Part shown: in pieces, positions 9,801 through 18,100 of the stretch
Layout: each line of letters opens with the position of its first letter
Numbering within the stretch: position 1 is the stretch's first letter
Assembly: GCA_947497985.1 (NCBI GenBank)
Contig: CANMIX010000010.1
Coordinates: 118,670 to 182,669 of the forward strand
Origin: an uncultured Paracoccaceae bacterium
GTDB lineage: Bacteria > Pseudomonadota > Alphaproteobacteria > Rhodobacterales > Rhodobacteraceae
Reading direction: 5' to 3'
DNA length: 64,000 bases
The notes under the pieces: model-generated
Databases searched by the model: none
What the model saw: the letters and a program-made list of their open reading frames with translations, nothing else
What the model was told of the DNA's origin: nothing
Translations under genes and position numbers: made by a program

Positions 9801-9927
9801 TGCCACGGTCTTCACATTGTTCCTGACCCCGATGTTTTATCGGTGGATCACCGTCTGGGGGGCCGAGCCCGGCGTGTCCTCTCGCCGTTTGCGTCAGGAA
9901 AAACAGATGTTGTTGGTGACAGAGTAG
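6823..9927 (+). CDS. RND efflux transporter permease, HAE1/AcrB class
   Basis: 1034 residues, the usual length for the family. Twelve membrane segments are arranged 1+5+1+5, with two large periplasmic loops. The proton-relay acidic pair in TM4 is present (GMVVDDAIVVVENI) and so is the TM10 lysine (GVMAKNGILIVEFAN). The repeat structure DVREMPDVDQP...TYEGATPATVDQEI marks the porter domain. It works as a trimer with the preceding adaptor and exports drugs, solvents or toxic metabolites using the proton gradient; the substrate cannot be read. The start ATG overlaps the adaptor stop (ATGA). Confidence 0.93.
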   Translation: MSTPTIQRAASGLADLFVARPILGFVVNLLILIAGLAALSSVDVREMPDVDQPVLSISTTYEGATPATVDQEITQVLEDALSALEGLSYIESSSTTGSSSITIDLSEDTDIDVAANEAREIVSATVRDLPDDLDDDPTVSKSDTNADAIIRLAVLGDVTLDELTTLAEGRIYDRLSLIDGIAEVTTRGDRSNEFRVTLDDRLLLSRGLTVFDVTEALTDLRDDTPLGELETNAQTIALQVGNADVTVDSIGQILIDPNTRVADVALVQLIPEDANVFTRVNGQTAIGLDITRQSEGNTLEISTAVRAAVEELRAELPTGVELIISTDDGVFIESALVEVVKSIGLATGIVILVIFAFLRSLRATLIPAVTIPVALIGTVAAIWLTGFSVNTISLLALVLATGMVVDDAIVVVENIVRKRKEGMGAFAAAAAGTNEVFFAVISTTATLAAVFIPISFLPGQAGGVFSEFGFVLAFAVTLSSTAALTLAPVLGALLDPGKLTTAQKNTPETPSRLARGFDRLVDRAIRAPLVVMALAVGFAIIAAGAANTLTSTITPTEDRGYFLIQARGASDTTTEYLDTQVAQIEAILAPFQERGQVSSVQSIIGISGGTNAFIVVRLPDWADRDWTQQSLMQPINAQLATVPGVRVFAISPNSLNIRGGGNGLTFAVSGTNVDDMNDAAAALAALMAQDAHFTNPQVSGDSVLAQYDIIVDQEMAGVFGLSEADITKTISALTQGSDAVSVFIDDTEVDVRVVPGGPPINDPNDLEAIQLRLPSGEYVPLSSTASLVPAISQSSIERQGGSLAVSVQANLANDVELGAAMTRLSELAAETLPDGMGIVYTGEAASLSESQSGIYLVFGVAAIVVFLVLAAQFESIASAVVIMLTVPFGLAAAFFAISITGGSSNYYSQIGLVLLIGVMAKNGILIVEFANQLREVGQDIDSAIRDAMRLRIRPVMMTMVSTVFGGLPLVLSSGAGAEARIAVGWVIVGGLGFATVFTLFLTPMFYRWITVWGAEPGVSSRRLRQEKQMLLVTE

Positions 9928-9931
9928 ACGT

Positions 9932-9954
9932 CCAGCGTTGCCCGTCAACGCTGG
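9932..9954 (+). terminator. Hairpin after the RND operon
   Basis: CCAGCGTT (9932-9939) and AACGCTGG (9947-9954) form an 8-bp stem with a 7-nt loop, starting 5 nt after the pump stop codon. There is no T run, so it may protect the transcript 3' end or act only weakly as a terminator. Confidence 0.5.
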
Positions 9955-10040
9955 GGCACGCAAATGGTGCGACGTCAGAGCGGCCTGCGCAATCTGACAC
10001 ATGCGCTTTTGTTCAGCGTCGCACTGCCTTTTCATGCGCC

Positions 10041-10976
10041 TCAGGCGGTGATGAGCTCGAGCCGTTTTGCCGGGGCGTGAGTGTTGCCGCTGCGCTCGGC
10101 GACCAGCTCAAGGAAGCCGTCGATGATTGCGTGTTGGCATTTGTCCAAACCGTTGCGAGACGGGTAGACGGCATAGACGTCTTTTTGTTCCAGCTCGACC
10201 TCGGGCAAAATCAATTCCAATGAACCATCAGCCAGTTGATCTTCGACCAGGAAGCGCACGATCTTGGCAAAACCAACCCCGCTTTCGAGCGCTTGCGCCA
10301 CCACTTGGGGGTCGCTGGCGGTAAAGCCGACCTCAACCGGCGTGTCCGTCCACAGCCCATTGCTGCCGGTGCGGATCGCTGTGCTGGTGTTTTCCATATT
10401 GTAACGGATGAATTTCAATCGCTTCAAATCTGCAAGGTTTTGTGGACGCCCGTGTTTGTCCAGATAGGCGGGCGTGGCGACCAGCACAGTGTCGAGCTGG
10501 GCGATTTTGCGCCCGTAACCTTCGCTGTCGCCCATCTTTCCGGCGCGGATCGCCAGATCATACCCTTCGCGCACTACATCCACATAGCGATCTTCGGCAC
10601 CCATCGCGATATCAAGGTCGGGGAACTTCTGGCTCATCTGCAGCAGAAGCGGGCCAAAGACGGTGCGTCCCAGAACGGTGCCGACGCTGATGCGGTAGGA
10701 CCCGGACAAGTGATCCGACTGGGCGTCCAGATCACTTTCCAGCGCCTCATAGGCCAGCAAAAGTTGGCGGGCGTGTTGCGCTGTTGTCGCACCTGCACGT
10801 GTGGCATGGACACCGGAGGCGGTTCTGAGCAACAATTGGTGACCCAATGTGGTCTCCAACTGACGGATCTGCTGGCTGACAGCGGATTGCGAGATACCCT
10901 GGCGCTGGGCAGCCCGGCTGAGGCTGCCTTCATCCAGGGCGGTGATCAGTGTTTTAAGCAGTCCAAGACGGTCCAT
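10041..10976 (-). CDS. LysR family transcriptional regulator
   Basis: 311 residues. The winged helix-turn-helix lies at about 4-62 (LSRAAQRQGISQSAVSQQIR), with a LysR substrate-binding domain from about residue 88 (SGSYRISVGTVLGRTVFGPL). It resembles the large group of LysR proteins that control a divergent gene. The divergent neighbour is a Tat-exported metallo-beta-lactamase-fold protein; a textbook T-N11-A box sits 9 nt before this gene's start, in the 127-bp shared region. It probably regulates both genes. Its coinducer is unknown. Confidence 0.88.
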   Translation of the reverse strand: MDRLGLLKTLITALDEGSLSRAAQRQGISQSAVSQQIRQLETTLGHQLLLRTASGVHATRAGATTAQHARQLLLAYEALESDLDAQSDHLSGSYRISVGTVLGRTVFGPLLLQMSQKFPDLDIAMGAEDRYVDVVREGYDLAIRAGKMGDSEGYGRKIAQLDTVLVATPAYLDKHGRPQNLADLKRLKFIRYNMENTSTAIRTGSNGLWTDTPVEVGFTASDPQVVAQALESGVGFAKIVRFLVEDQLADGSLELILPEVELEQKDVYAVYPSRNGLDKCQHAIIDGFLELVAERSGNTHAPAKRLELITA

Positions 10977-10984
10977 GTGCGCTA

Positions 10985-11005
10985 CCTATAAGCATCTCTA
11001 ATAGG
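10985..11005. promoter_or_regulatory. LysR-type T-N11-A box
   Basis: CCTAT (10985-10989), 11 nt, then ATAGG (11001-11005). The arms are perfect and match the T-N11-A consensus of LysR binding sites, in the divergent region between the LysR gene and the MBL-fold gene. Confidence 0.7.
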
Positions 11006-11103
11006 GGGTCATCAGCGATATGGGGCTAGTTGAAAAAAATACAAACCCCTAACTTGCAATTGCAGCGGAAAATAAACCGCACAGCTTATTTTGGAGACAT
11101 ATC

Positions 11104-12072
11104 ATGGCGATCAATCGCAGACAGATTCTGGGCGCAACTCTGGCGGCACCCGTTGTAGTAACCGGCGGTCTGACCCAGGTTGCACATGCTGAAGCGGCTC
11201 CGGCCAAAACCGGCACCATCAACACCTTCACCGTTGGCGACGCAAAAGTCACCGCGCTGCTGGACGGCCACATTGCGATTGCATCGCAAATCATTTCTCC
11301 GTTTGACCAAGCGGTTGCAGACGAAACTCTGGCCGACACTCTGTTTGGCTTTGGTGAGCAAGGCATGCCAATCCCAGTGAGCGGCTACCTGATCGAAAAA
11401 GCAGGCAAGTACACGCTGCTGGACGCAGGTGCTGCTGGCTTGTTTGGCCCCACCTTGGGTAACCTGGCCGCATCTTTGGCCGCCACCGGTGTCAAGCCTG
11501 AGCAGATCTCGACCATCCTGCTGACACACATGCACCCCGACCACACTGGCGGTCTGGTTGACGGCGACGGCAAGGCAGTATTCCCGAACGCTGAGCTGGT
11601 TGTTTCCGCAACCGAGCACGGTTTCTGGTACGACGACGCGATCATGGCGTCTGTTCCCGAAGGCAACCGTCCTTTCTTTGAAATGGCGCGCAACACCACC
11701 ACACCTTATGCGGATCGCCTGAAGAAATTCGACGGCGAAGTTGAAGTTGCAGCTGGCTTCACCTCTCTGCCACTGCCAGGTCACACACCTGGTCACTCCG
11801 GCTACATGCTGGACGGCGGCACCGAATCCCTGCTGCTGTGGGGTGACGTTATCCACCTGACAGGTCTGCAGTTCGCACTGCCCGAATGGACAATCGCGTT
11901 CGACACAGATCCTGCGCTGACCGTTGAAACCCGCAAAAAGATGCTGGACCGCGCAGCAGCCGACAACATGTTGGTCACCGGCGCGCACATCGAATTCCCA
12001 GGCTTGGGTAAAGTTGTTCGCAAAGGCCAAGCCTATGGCTTTGCTGCGGCACCTTGGCAGTTCGCTGTCTAA
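11104..12072 (+). CDS. Tat-exported MBL-fold metallohydrolase
   Basis: 322 residues. The N terminus has twin arginines (NRRQILGATLAAPVVVTGG) and an AHA cleavage site near residue 28, so it is folded in the cytoplasm and exported by Tat. The metal-binding HxHxDH motif is present (THMHPDH, about 141-147), with a second His in LPGHTPGHSGYML and an Asp in LLWGDVIH, giving a binuclear zinc-type site. Family members include lactonases (quorum quenching), phosphodiesterases and hydrolases, and the substrate is not decidable. Codon choice is strikingly uniform (CTG, GGC, AAC, GAC, TTC), unlike its neighbours, suggesting high expression. The gene is divergent from a LysR regulator. Confidence 0.88.
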   Translation: MAINRRQILGATLAAPVVVTGGLTQVAHAEAAPAKTGTINTFTVGDAKVTALLDGHIAIASQIISPFDQAVADETLADTLFGFGEQGMPIPVSGYLIEKAGKYTLLDAGAAGLFGPTLGNLAASLAATGVKPEQISTILLTHMHPDHTGGLVDGDGKAVFPNAELVVSATEHGFWYDDAIMASVPEGNRPFFEMARNTTTPYADRLKKFDGEVEVAAGFTSLPLPGHTPGHSGYMLDGGTESLLLWGDVIHLTGLQFALPEWTIAFDTDPALTVETRKKMLDRAAADNMLVTGAHIEFPGLGKVVRKGQAYGFAAAPWQFAV

Positions 12073-12100
12073 TAACAAAAATACACATGCACAAAACCTT

Positions 12101-12130
12101 GCCCTGTCCGCATTTGCGGGCAGGGCTTTT
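12101..12130 (+). terminator. Rho-independent terminator after the MBL-fold gene
   Basis: GCCCTG-t-CCGC (12101-12111) pairs with GCGG-g-CAGGGC (12116-12126) around a 4-nt ATTT loop, with one internal mismatch, followed by TTTT. Confidence 0.8.
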
Positions 12131-12240
12131 GCGTCGATGCACGCTGGCATGGCTGTGACAGGGCGATAGGCGATAATCGCGTGTTCCCTTTGCTTGCCGC
12201 TTGCGGTAAAGGCAGCGCATCCATTGCATAGGAGCCAAAG

Positions 12241-13287
12241 ATGACCACTGGCAAAAACGGTCTGACATACGCAGACGCAGGTGTAGATATTGATGCAGGC
12301 AACGATCTGGTTGATCGGATCAAACCGGCGGCCAAACGCACCAATCGTTCTGGCGTGATGAGCGGGCTTGGTGGCTTTGGCGCTTTGTTTGATCTTAAGG
12401 ATGCAGGCTACAGCGATCCGGTTCTGGTTGCCGCCACCGATGGCGTGGGCACCAAGCTGCGGATTGCGATTGATACTGGCGTTGTCGACGGCGTGGGCAT
12501 TGATCTGGTGGCCATGTGTGTGAACGATCTGGTCTGCCAAGGTGCAGAGCCGCTGTTCTTCCTCGACTACTTTGCCACCGGCAAGCTGGAGACAGAGACC
12601 GCCGCGCGAATTATCGAAGGCATTGCTGAGGGCTGCGTGCGTTCAAACTGTGCGCTGATCGGTGGTGAGACGGCTGAAATGCCCGGCATGTACCCTGAAG
12701 GTGACTTTGACCTCGCTGGTTTTTCTGTTGGTGCGATGGAACGCGGCACCGCACTGCCTGCCGGTGTTGAGGCGGGCGACGTGTTGCTGGGACTGGCGTC
12801 CGACGGCGTGCATTCCAACGGCTACTCGCTGGTGCGCAAACTCGTTGAAGTGTCCGGCCTCACGTGGGGCGATGATTGTCCCTTTGGCGAAGGCACCGTG
12901 GGTGAGGTTCTGCTGACCCCCACACGTCTTTACGTCAAACAATGTCTGGCAGCGGTGCGCGCAGGGGGCGTTCACGCGCTGGCGCATATCACCGGCGGTG
13001 GCCTGACCGAAAACCTGCCACGTGTTCTGCCCGAAGATCTGGGCGCAGATATCGATCTGAACAGCTGGGAATTGCCTGCTGTGTTCAAATGGATGGCGCA
13101 GGCTGGCGGTATTGCTGAGGCCGAAATGCTGAAGACCTTCAACTGTGGGCAGGGCATGATCCTGTCCGTGGCCGCCGATCGCGTCGACGCGATTGTCGAG
13201 ATCCTTGAAGGCGAAGGCGAGACCGTGACCCGTCTCGGGACTGTCACCGAGGGGGCAGGCATTCGTTACACAGGCGCGCTGCTGTGA
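12241..13287 (+). CDS. purM: Phosphoribosylformylglycinamidine cyclo-ligase
   Basis: 348 residues, the usual PurM length. It closes the imidazole ring of FGAM with ATP to give AIR, the fifth step of purine synthesis, in the cytosol. Signature segments are visible: [20 protein letters not shown] at the N terminus, [12 protein letters not shown] (ATP site), [29 protein letters not shown] and [15 protein letters not shown]. Start AGGAGCC lies 5-8 nt before the ATG. It overlaps purN by 4 nt (GTGA), a coupled pair found in many proteobacteria. Confidence 0.97.
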   Translation: MTTGKNGLTYADAGVDIDAGNDLVDRIKPAAKRTNRSGVMSGLGGFGALFDLKDAGYSDPVLVAATDGVGTKLRIAIDTGVVDGVGIDLVAMCVNDLVCQGAEPLFFLDYFATGKLETETAARIIEGIAEGCVRSNCALIGGETAEMPGMYPEGDFDLAGFSVGAMERGTALPAGVEAGDVLLGLASDGVHSNGYSLVRKLVEVSGLTWGDDCPFGEGTVGEVLLTPTRLYVKQCLAAVRAGGVHALAHITGGGLTENLPRVLPEDLGADIDLNSWELPAVFKWMAQAGGIAEAEMLKTFNCGQGMILSVAADRVDAIVEILEGEGETVTRLGTVTEGAGIRYTGALL

Positions 13288-13883
13288 CCACACATAAGAA
13301 AGTCGCTATTCTGATTTCGGGCGGCGGCTCCAATATGGTGTCGCTGGCCAAAAGCATGGTCGGCGACCATCCGGCGCGCCCCTGTCTGGTGCTGGCCAAC
13401 AGCGCCGACGCAGGCGGGTTGGTCAAGGCCGCCGAGATGGGGATTGAGACGGCTTATGTCGATCACCGTCCCTTCAAAGGCGACCGTGCGGCGTTTGAGG
13501 CTGAACTGGTCAAACCCATTCTGGCCTCTGGTGCAGATATCGTTTGCCTGGCTGGGTTCATGCGGGTGCTGACCGCAGATTTTGTCGGCCAGTTCAAAGG
13601 GCGGATGCTGAACATCCACCCTTCGCTTTTGCCCAAATACACCGGGCTGCACACCCATGCGCGTGCGCTTGAGGCTGGCGACAGCGAGCATGGTTGTTCT
13701 GTGCATGAGGTCACGCCGGTTCTGGACGATGGTCCCTTGTTGGGGCAGGCACGGGTGCCGGTGGAGCCGGGTGATACGCCCGATGATCTCGCCGCACGGG
13801 TGTTGGTGCAAGAGCACAAACTTTACCCAGCGGTGCTGCGCCGTTTTGCTGCAGGCGACAAAACACCTGTCTTGCTGCCTTAG
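13284..13883 (+). CDS. purN: Phosphoribosylglycinamide formyltransferase
   Basis: 199 residues. It transfers a formyl group from 10-formyl-THF to GAR (third purine step). Visible features are the N-terminal [10 protein letters not shown] substrate loop, [13 protein letters not shown], the catalytic Asn-His of the [16 protein letters not shown] motif (about 110-124), and the downstream Asp in [14 protein letters not shown]. Translation starts at GTG 13284, inside the purM stop (GTGA), which marks translational coupling. The 3' end overlaps the small convergent gene at 13880 by 4 nt. Confidence 0.97.
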   Translation: MTTHKKVAILISGGGSNMVSLAKSMVGDHPARPCLVLANSADAGGLVKAAEMGIETAYVDHRPFKGDRAAFEAELVKPILASGADIVCLAGFMRVLTADFVGQFKGRMLNIHPSLLPKYTGLHTHARALEAGDSEHGCSVHEVTPVLDDGPLLGQARVPVEPGDTPDDLAARVLVQEHKLYPAVLRRFAAGDKTPVLLP

Positions 13884-14065
13884 GGCTGCGTGCTGGTTGA
13901 GGCCACATTTCCATGCCAATCCAATGCGCCCTGTGGGGGCGTTGGTGCGTCTAATGCTGGAAGCCCAAGGGCGGCCAGCAACGCGATGGCGGCAATAAAC
14001 GGGGCAAGGTTTGACAGCCGCAGTTGAACAAAAGGCGCGGCGGGGAGCTGTTCTGTAAGGGACAT
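13880..14065 (-). CDS. Small single-span membrane protein, unknown
   Basis: 61 residues. It starts at the ATG at 14065, with AGGAG 8 nt upstream; a longer frame upstream lacks a ribosome site. It has one hydrophobic segment (about residues 22-39, APFIAAIALLAALGLPALD) and a short, probably periplasmic tail with DWHGN. I do not recognise a family. It is convergent with purN and overlaps its stop by 4 nt. Confidence 0.55.
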   Translation of the reverse strand: MSLTEQLPAAPFVQLRLSNLAPFIAAIALLAALGLPALDAPTPPQGALDWHGNVASTSTQP

Positions 14066-14230
14066 TGGATCATCTCCTGTTTGGGTACAGCTCCAACGTA
14101 GGGATGAAATCAGTATTCTCAAAATTAATGTTTGATCGCACTTCAATCACATTTGTTGATGTGTCGTAACGAGACGAAGGCGGCCTGTTTGTAAAAGCCG
14201 CCTCCATAATCCACAGTCGCTCCCGTGTCG

Positions 14231-14644
14231 TCAGTCCTCATGCGCAGAGGCACGCATGCGGGCAAGATGGTCATCCCAGCCCTTATCAAGCGCCAGTGTC
14301 AGACCAAAGGCAGGCACGCCTTGCGGCAGGTCTTCGTGGACCAAGGTTAGGTTTGTGCCACCGGGAACCTCGGTCAACTGCCATCTGACTGTGCTGGTGT
14401 CATCCCCCATCGGTTTGATCGAGAATGTGTACTCCAATTGGGTGAAAGGCTTGGCCACCAACACGTCCCCCCACATCAGGCGATCGCCGCTTTCTGTGCC
14501 AAACATTTCATAGGGGCCTTCGACCAGCGGTGTGTTCGGTTTGTGAAACCAAATCGCAAGCTTCTCTGGGTCGGTCAGATAGGCCCAAACTTGCGCGGGC
14601 GTTGCCTTGAGGTAAATGGATTTCCGGATAACAGTGTCGGTCAT
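14231..14644 (-). CDS. SRPBCC (AHSA1-like) family protein
   Basis: 137 residues of the START/Bet v1-like AHSA1 type: N-terminal IRKSIYLKATPAQVWAYLTD, the helical-grip core WFHKPN...GPYEMFG, and a strand-rich middle part with GTNLTLVHEDLPQG. Such proteins bind hydrophobic ligands or assist folding; no catalytic residues are known. It overlaps the upstream ArsR gene by 4 nt, the very common ArsR-SRPBCC pair in which the regulator controls its neighbour. The ligand is unknown. Confidence 0.85.
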   Translation of the reverse strand: MTDTVIRKSIYLKATPAQVWAYLTDPEKLAIWFHKPNTPLVEGPYEMFGTESGDRLMWGDVLVAKPFTQLEYTFSIKPMGDDTSTVRWQLTEVPGGTNLTLVHEDLPQGVPAFGLTLALDKGWDDHLARMRASAHED

Positions 14645-14961
14645 TGCATGTCCTTTTCGATTGCAGATTTAAGCGTCTCAAGGCGGGTGTCCCAGAAGGC
14701 ATCGAAGAAATCGAACCAGCTGAGGATCTGTTGCAGCCCGTGGGGGTTCAGCGCGTTCAGGCGCGTGCGCCCCTCTACCTGGACCGAGATCAGATTGCCC
14801 TCTTGCAGGACGGTGAGGTGCTTTTTCACCGCCGCACGCGTCATGTCGAAGTTGTCTGCCACTTCGGCAATGGTCAGGCTTTGGTGGGCCAGAAGTTGCA
14901 GAATATTGCGCCGCGTTGGATCGGCGAGGGCGCGGAACCCCATTTGTTCAGATGTGGTCAT
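14641..14961 (-). CDS. ArsR family winged-helix repressor
   Basis: 106 residues from the ATG at 14961, which begins MTTSEQMGFRALADPTRRNI, the normal start of this group; the longer open frame reaches into the operator. The winged helix-turn-helix is clear (LTIAEVADNFDMTRAAVKKHL). No metal-binding CxC motif of the ArsR/SmtB sensors is seen, so it probably is not a metal sensor. It is translationally coupled to an SRPBCC gene. A large dyad lies about 70-115 nt upstream and is its likely operator. Confidence 0.88.
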   Translation of the reverse strand: MTTSEQMGFRALADPTRRNILQLLAHQSLTIAEVADNFDMTRAAVKKHLTVLQEGNLISVQVEGRTRLNALNPHGLQQILSWFDFFDAFWDTRLETLKSAIEKDMQ

Positions 14962-15279
14962 GGGCACACCTGCCGAGCACCTGTGGGACGTGCTGTTGCA
15001 AGTGGGTGGGTCACCTCGGTCAAACTCCTTTTGATACCATTTGGTATTATTTATATATAAAACCAAATGGTATCACGTCAAGCGGTAAAAAGACGTGCCG
15101 GAGCTGACAGGGCTGCATGGAACGACGGTGTTGTGACGGTTTGGCGGCAGACAACGCATTCTTTCCGGGCGTAAAGGCCACGCAAAGCCGGGACGTTTAA
15201 GGCACTTGTTTGCATTGCGAGAGACAAGCGCGTATCACGGGCAGATACATTCAAAGAGTAACAAGAAAAGCCGCGATTT
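14962..15279. promoter_or_regulatory. Divergent ArsR/rnd intergenic region with a nested double operator
   Basis: TGATACCATTTGGT (15032-15045) and ACCAAATGGTATCA (15062-15075) are perfect 14-bp arms separated by 16 A+T-rich nt. Each arm also contains its own dyad, ACCA-N2-TGGT, so there are two dimer sites, about 30 bp apart. The A+T spacer (TATATAT) probably holds the -10 of the arsR operon. Nothing else is seen between 15076 and the rnd start. Confidence 0.7.
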
Positions 15280-16437
15280 ATGAAAACTCTCTGCACCACC
15301 GAAGAACTGGAACAATTCTGCAAAGAGGCCGCCAGCCATTCCTATGTGACCGTGGATACAGAGTTTTTACGCGAGCGAACCTATTATTCGAAACTGTGTC
15401 TGATCCAGCTGGCGTTTGACGGCGACGGAGAGAATGACGCGGTGCTTGTGGATCCGCTGGCCGAGGGGCTGTCGCTGGAACCGCTCTATGAATTGTTCCG
15501 TGATGAATCGGTGGTCAAGGTCTTCCACGCGGCACGGCAAGACCTTGAGATTTTCTGGGTCGACGCCAAGGTCTTTCCTAAGCCTCTGTTCGATACCCAA
15601 GTGGCGGCGATGGTCTGTGGCTTTGGCGAGCAAGTGGGATATGAGACGCTGGTGCGCAAGATTGCCAAGGAGAGCTTGGACAAAAGTTCCCGTTTTACCG
15701 ATTGGGCGCGCCGTCCCCTGAGCGAGGCTCAGAAGACCTATGCGATTGGGGACGTGACGCATCTGCGGGTGATCTATGAGTTCCTGAGTGCCGAGCTGGA
15801 CAAAAGCGGTCGCGCGCATTGGCTGGAAGAAGAGCTGCGGGTGCTGACCAATTCGCAGACCTACGACATTCGCCCCGAAGACGCCTGGAAACGGGTAAAG
15901 ACGCGGACCAATTCCGCCCGCTTCCTGGCCGTTGTGCGCGAATTGGCGGCGTTTCGCGAAGACTATGCCCAAACCAACAATGTGCCGCGCAACCGGGTGT
16001 TCAAGGACGACGTGTTGGTTGAACTGGCGTCGACCAAGCCCAAGAACAGCGGCGATCTGAGCAACTCGCGCCTGCTTTTGCGTGAGGCGCGCAAAGGAGC
16101 GATTGCCGAAGGGATTCTGGCGTCGGTGCAGCGGGGCTTGAACTGCCCGGCGGATCAGATGCCGAAACCCGACCGCAGCAAGGATAAGATGCAGGTAAAC
16201 CCTGCGCTGGCTGATCTGTTACGGGTTCTGCTGAAGGCTAAAACTGAAAACGCGGGTGTCGCTGCAAAATTGATCGCGCCAAGCGCCGATCTGGATGCAA
16301 TTGCCGCCGGGATGCGCGATGTGCCCGCGCTCAGTGGTTGGCGCAACGAGGTCTTTGGCATGGATGCGCTGCGTCTGTGTGCCGGGGAAATCGCGCTGGT
16401 GGCCCGTGGGCAAAACGTTGATGTGGTTGAGCTGTAA
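15280..16437 (+). CDS. rnd: Ribonuclease D
   Basis: 385 residues, a 3'-5' exoribonuclease for tRNA 3' maturation. The DEDDy exonuclease motifs are present: VDTEFLRERTYYSKLCLIQL (Exo I, D and E), VFHAARQDLEIF (Exo II, D) and TYAIGDVTHLRVIYEFL (Exo III, Y and D). An HRDC domain follows (about 205-285, LAVVRELAAFREDYAQTNN). Length fits the family. It is convergent with a DUF1992 gene 23 nt away. Confidence 0.95.
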   Translation: MKTLCTTEELEQFCKEAASHSYVTVDTEFLRERTYYSKLCLIQLAFDGDGENDAVLVDPLAEGLSLEPLYELFRDESVVKVFHAARQDLEIFWVDAKVFPKPLFDTQVAAMVCGFGEQVGYETLVRKIAKESLDKSSRFTDWARRPLSEAQKTYAIGDVTHLRVIYEFLSAELDKSGRAHWLEEELRVLTNSQTYDIRPEDAWKRVKTRTNSARFLAVVRELAAFREDYAQTNNVPRNRVFKDDVLVELASTKPKNSGDLSNSRLLLREARKGAIAEGILASVQRGLNCPADQMPKPDRSKDKMQVNPALADLLRVLLKAKTENAGVAAKLIAPSADLDAIAAGMRDVPALSGWRNEVFGMDALRLCAGEIALVARGQNVDVVEL

Positions 16438-16460
16438 GCGACGTTAGTGTTTCAACCGGT

Positions 16461-16781
16461 TCAGGACGTGCGGTAAAATTTGCGCCGTGCTTCCTGTTCA
16501 ATGTTCAGGCGCATCTCAAGATCAGCCAATTTGCGCATTTCTGTTTTGCGATGGTCCGCTTGTGTCGCTGCGGCCAAGACGCGGCGTTGGGCATCGACGG
16601 CTTTCTTCAACTCGATCTCACGCGGTAGGACACCGGCCTCTGCCATGATACCCATACCTGCGGATACGATGTCATCGCCGCTGTGTGGCGCCAAAGGTTT
16701 GCCCTGACCGGCAAGGTCGTCAAGCTGCCCCTCAGCCTTGGCTTTTTGAATCTGATGTTCTGCAAGATCGCGCCAATTCAT
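16461..16781 (-). CDS. DUF1992 (DnaJC28 conserved domain) protein
   Basis: 106 residues starting MNWRDLAEHQIQKAKAEGQ at 16781, with GGAG 9 nt upstream; the frame is open 14 codons further but without a ribosome site. The N-terminal block (LDDLAGQGKPLAP) and the long C-terminal helix with LPREIELKKAVDAQRR are the marks of the domain shared with DNAJC28. Its function in bacteria is not known. It is soluble and cytoplasmic, with no signal peptide. Confidence 0.8.
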   Translation of the reverse strand: MNWRDLAEHQIQKAKAEGQLDDLAGQGKPLAPHSGDDIVSAGMGIMAEAGVLPREIELKKAVDAQRRVLAAATQADHRKTEMRKLADLEMRLNIEQEARRKFYRTS

Positions 16782-16895
16782 AAGTCTGCGCTCCGCACAT
16801 AAATGGATTGTCTGACAAACCACGCTAACGAGCAGCGCCGCACAAAGTCAATTGCGCGGCGTGAGTGTTAAACCTGACGAGCTGAAATGCAGTGG

Positions 16896-17408
16896 CTACT
16901 GGCGGCGGGTTTCGCGGGCGTTTTCTGCGGCCAAAACGCGGATCAGACGAATGTCACGCAGATCGCCATTGGACAGGCTGTAGGCCGCCCGCACAGTGCG
17001 GCTGAATTCGCTGCCGCGCTGAGTGGCAAATTCCGGGTAGTTCACCACAAACTCCAGTTCAAGCACGCCATCTTCGGCGTCTTCATTGGGGCGCAGGGCC
17101 ACGTCAAACGCACCTTGGCGGGCGGGCAGGCCGGTTGCATAGATGATCGCGCCGGTTGGTGTGCGCTCAACCCGCATTTCGGTCACTGCGTTCAGCAACA
17201 CACGGGTTTCCTCTTCTTCGGCTTTGCGGACCAGATCAACCTTGTCCTCCACAGGGATCAGCGGGTTGACGGTTTCGGCTTCTACTTCGCGGCGGATCTC
17301 GTCAGAGCGACCAAACCAATTGCGCGGGTTGACCTTGCTGTCGCGGATCACGCCACAACTGGACAAAAGGACCGCTCCGGTCAAAAGAACTGCGATGGAT
17401 TTCTGCAT
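16896..17408 (-). CDS. Lipoprotein conserved in Rhodobacteraceae
   Basis: 170 residues. A signal peptide ends in a lipobox (VLLSSC, Cys at about residue 18), so it is lipid-anchored in the periplasm, probably outer membrane because the residues after Cys are Gly-Val rather than Asp. The segment VIRDSKVNPRNWFGRS follows, then an acidic helix and a beta-rich C-terminal half. I know of no functional assignment. It is divergent from the SufE-like gene. Confidence 0.7.
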   Translation of the reverse strand: MQKSIAVLLTGAVLLSSCGVIRDSKVNPRNWFGRSDEIRREVEAETVNPLIPVEDKVDLVRKAEEEETRVLLNAVTEMRVERTPTGAIIYATGLPARQGAFDVALRPNEDAEDGVLELEFVVNYPEFATQRGSEFSRTVRAAYSLSNGDLRDIRLIRVLAAENARETRRQ

Positions 17409-17560
17409 AACGTCCGCCCGTTTAAGTGCCTCGGCAATTGGTTACCCGATTGAAGCGCAGTTGAAAAGCGGTTGAAAACAGTCAACAGGCCGCATAGGTC
17501 CTGATCTGGCCCGGATGCACCAAACCAACGCATCACTTTGACCAAGACGAGGAAGCCCCC

Positions 17561-17971
17561 ATGGCAAGCGCCGCCTTTGAAGAGATCGTGGAAGATTTTG
17601 AATTCCTGGAGGACTGGGAGGATCGCTATCGCCATGTGATCGATCTGGGCAAGGCGATGGAGCCTTTGGATGACGCGTTGAAAGTGCCCGCGACCAAGGT
17701 TGACGGCTGTGCCAGCCAGGTGTGGTTGCATGCGACAATTGAAGGCGGCGTGCTGCAGTTTGATGGGGAAAGCGACGCGATGATCGTGCGCGGGCTGATT
17801 GCGGTTCTGCGCAAGCTTTATAACGGACTGGCGCTGGTAGATGTATTGGCCGTGGACGCCCGTGCAGAACTAGGCCGTTTGGGGTTAAATGATCACCTGT
17901 CGGCCCAACGGTCCAACGGGTTGCGCGCCATGATCGAACGCGTGCGCGAGATTGCAGCTGCGAACGCCTAA
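17561..17971 (+). CDS. sufE: SufE family Fe-S cluster sulfur acceptor
   Basis: 136 residues. It accepts persulfide sulfur from the SufS cysteine desulfurase and passes it to the SufBCD scaffold. The active Cys lies in VDGCASQVWLHA (about residue 50), and the N-terminal IVEDFEFLEDWEDRYRHVID and C-terminal GLRAMIERVREIA helices are typical. GAGGAAGCCCCC precedes the ATG. The gene is isolated from any other suf gene in the window. Confidence 0.93.
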   Translation: MASAAFEEIVEDFEFLEDWEDRYRHVIDLGKAMEPLDDALKVPATKVDGCASQVWLHATIEGGVLQFDGESDAMIVRGLIAVLRKLYNGLALVDVLAVDARAELGRLGLNDHLSAQRSNGLRAMIERVREIAAANA

Positions 17972-18100
17972 GTCCGAAGTCTCATAAATTTTGACACCGA
18001 CGCGCGGCATGGCAAAACATGCAGCGCGCCGTTCTTGTTTGTGGGCTTCGTTTAGGTGTGTTGCGGTGAGCTACATCTAACCGCCGGATGTGCTGCTGCG

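Noticed and set aside
11086..12540. A 484-codon frame antisense to the MBL-fold gene
   Set aside because: It runs across the terminator and into purM, with low-complexity composition; the plus-strand protein has the complete HxHxDH site.
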